A stretch of 5,884 nucleotides of DNA. Origin: Pseudomonadota bacterium. GTDB taxonomy: Bacteria; Desulfobacterota; Desulfobacteria; Desulfobacterales; ETH-SRB1. The stretch lies in NCBI GenBank assembly GCA_018897415.1, contig JAHIKR010000292.1, positions 1 through 5,884 of the forward strand. The letters run 5' to 3'. The notes under the pieces are model-generated. The model did not search any database, was not told the DNA's origin, and worked only from the letters and a program-made list of their open reading frames with translations. The translations under genes and the position numbers were made by a program. Below are positions 5,569 through 5,884 of the stretch, piece after piece. The first letter of the stretch is position 1, and the number at the start of each line of letters is the position of its first letter.

Positions 5569-5884
5569 CTATTTCCCCTTTAACGGACTTGGGCCCAATA
5601 TTTTGATTCGCTCTGTCATATCTTTAGCGACATCAATAAATCCCCGATTTGGTTCACGGGAAATCATGTACATCTCAATACGCGAAGAGTCTAAGTTCAA
5701 CTGCGAAAGAATATTTCTCACATAATTCACTCTATTCGATGCAATCTGGCTTCCCTTAACATTGTGACAAGTATCTTCCAAACATCCAGCTACATATACA
5801 CCATCTGCTCCTTCTTCAAACGCCTTCAACAAACGGTTTATGCTGATGCTGCCGCTACAGTGAACTATTTCCACGCGAACATTC
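5569..5884 (-). CDS. mvhD: MvhD-like [2Fe-2S] electron-transfer protein, C-terminal part (5' end outside the window)
   Basis: This is the last 104 codons of an MvhD-family protein or domain; the reading frame is open through the window edge, so the GTG at 5874 is an internal Val, not the start. The visible sequence opens NVRVEIVHCSGSI, matching the middle of MvhD where a VxCSG motif carries a conserved Cys. It continues with FEEGADGVYVAGC, then TCHNVKGSQIASNRV and a C-terminal DMTERIKILGPSPLK typical of the family. Family members are small cytoplasmic [2Fe-2S] proteins that donate electrons to HdrA. Because the N-terminus is missing, it could also be the C-terminal domain of a longer HdrA-MvhD fusion. 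The stop at 5569 lies 31 bases before the next start, consistent with one operon. It is not a duplicate of the mvhD at 1-258: GCLEDTCHN here contrasts with GCSEGKCEY there. Confidence 0.88.
   Translation of the reverse strand, partial: NVRVEIVHCSGSISINRLLKAFEEGADGVYVAGCLEDTCHNVKGSQIASNRVNYVRNILSQLNLDSSRIEMYMISREPNRGFIDVAKDMTERIKILGPSPLKGK

Overview
The window is a compact run of anaerobic redox genes, all on the minus strand, so transcription runs from high to low coordinates. The proteins are dense in iron-sulfur cysteine motifs and flavin-binding folds. They match the HdrA / MvhD / MetV / NfnB-GltD families that couple flavin-based electron transfer to methylenetetrahydrofolate reduction in the Wood-Ljungdahl pathway. 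The sequence is moderately AT-rich. Protein style and gene combination best fit a strictly anaerobic bacterium with this pathway, most likely a Desulfobacterota-type sulfate reducer or syntroph; an acetogenic relative is possible. That placement is an inference, since no taxonomic marker is present.

Layout in transcription order: (1) 5884-5569, the C-terminal two-thirds or more of an MvhD-like [2Fe-2S] protein that enters from outside the window. (2) 5537-3765, a fusion of an HdrC-like double [4Fe-4S] module to a GltD/NfnB-type NAD(P)H:FAD oxidoreductase, starting at TTG behind a very purine-rich ribosome binding site. (3) 3757-3089, MetV, the iron-sulfur partner of methylenetetrahydrofolate reductase MetF, placed 7 bases after the fusion gene. 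(4) 3088-2892, a 197-base AT-rich gap with short repeats. (5) 2891-288, a long HdrA with a second flavoprotein module inserted before its C-terminal ferredoxin domain. (6) 258-1, the N-terminal part of a second, different MvhD-like protein that runs off the window.

A plausible joint role is an electron-transfer complex. The GltD-like module would exchange electrons with NAD(P)H, HdrC-like and MvhD-like clusters would relay them, HdrA would be the flavin-based bifurcating or confurcating hub, and MetV (with a MetF expected just past the low-coordinate edge) would be the site where methylene-THF is reduced to methyl-THF. HdrB, MetF and hydrogenase subunits are not in the window, so the complete complex cannot be read here.

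The most notable points are the HdrC-GltD fusion next to metV, the HdrA with an extra flavoprotein module, two distinct MvhD paralogues around one hdrA, an acidic rather than basic residue where NADP(H)-binding arginines usually lie, and a perfect 14-base tandem repeat covering the hdrA translation start, which has no visible Shine-Dalgarno sequence. Each protein belongs to a known family; any novelty lies in how they are combined.
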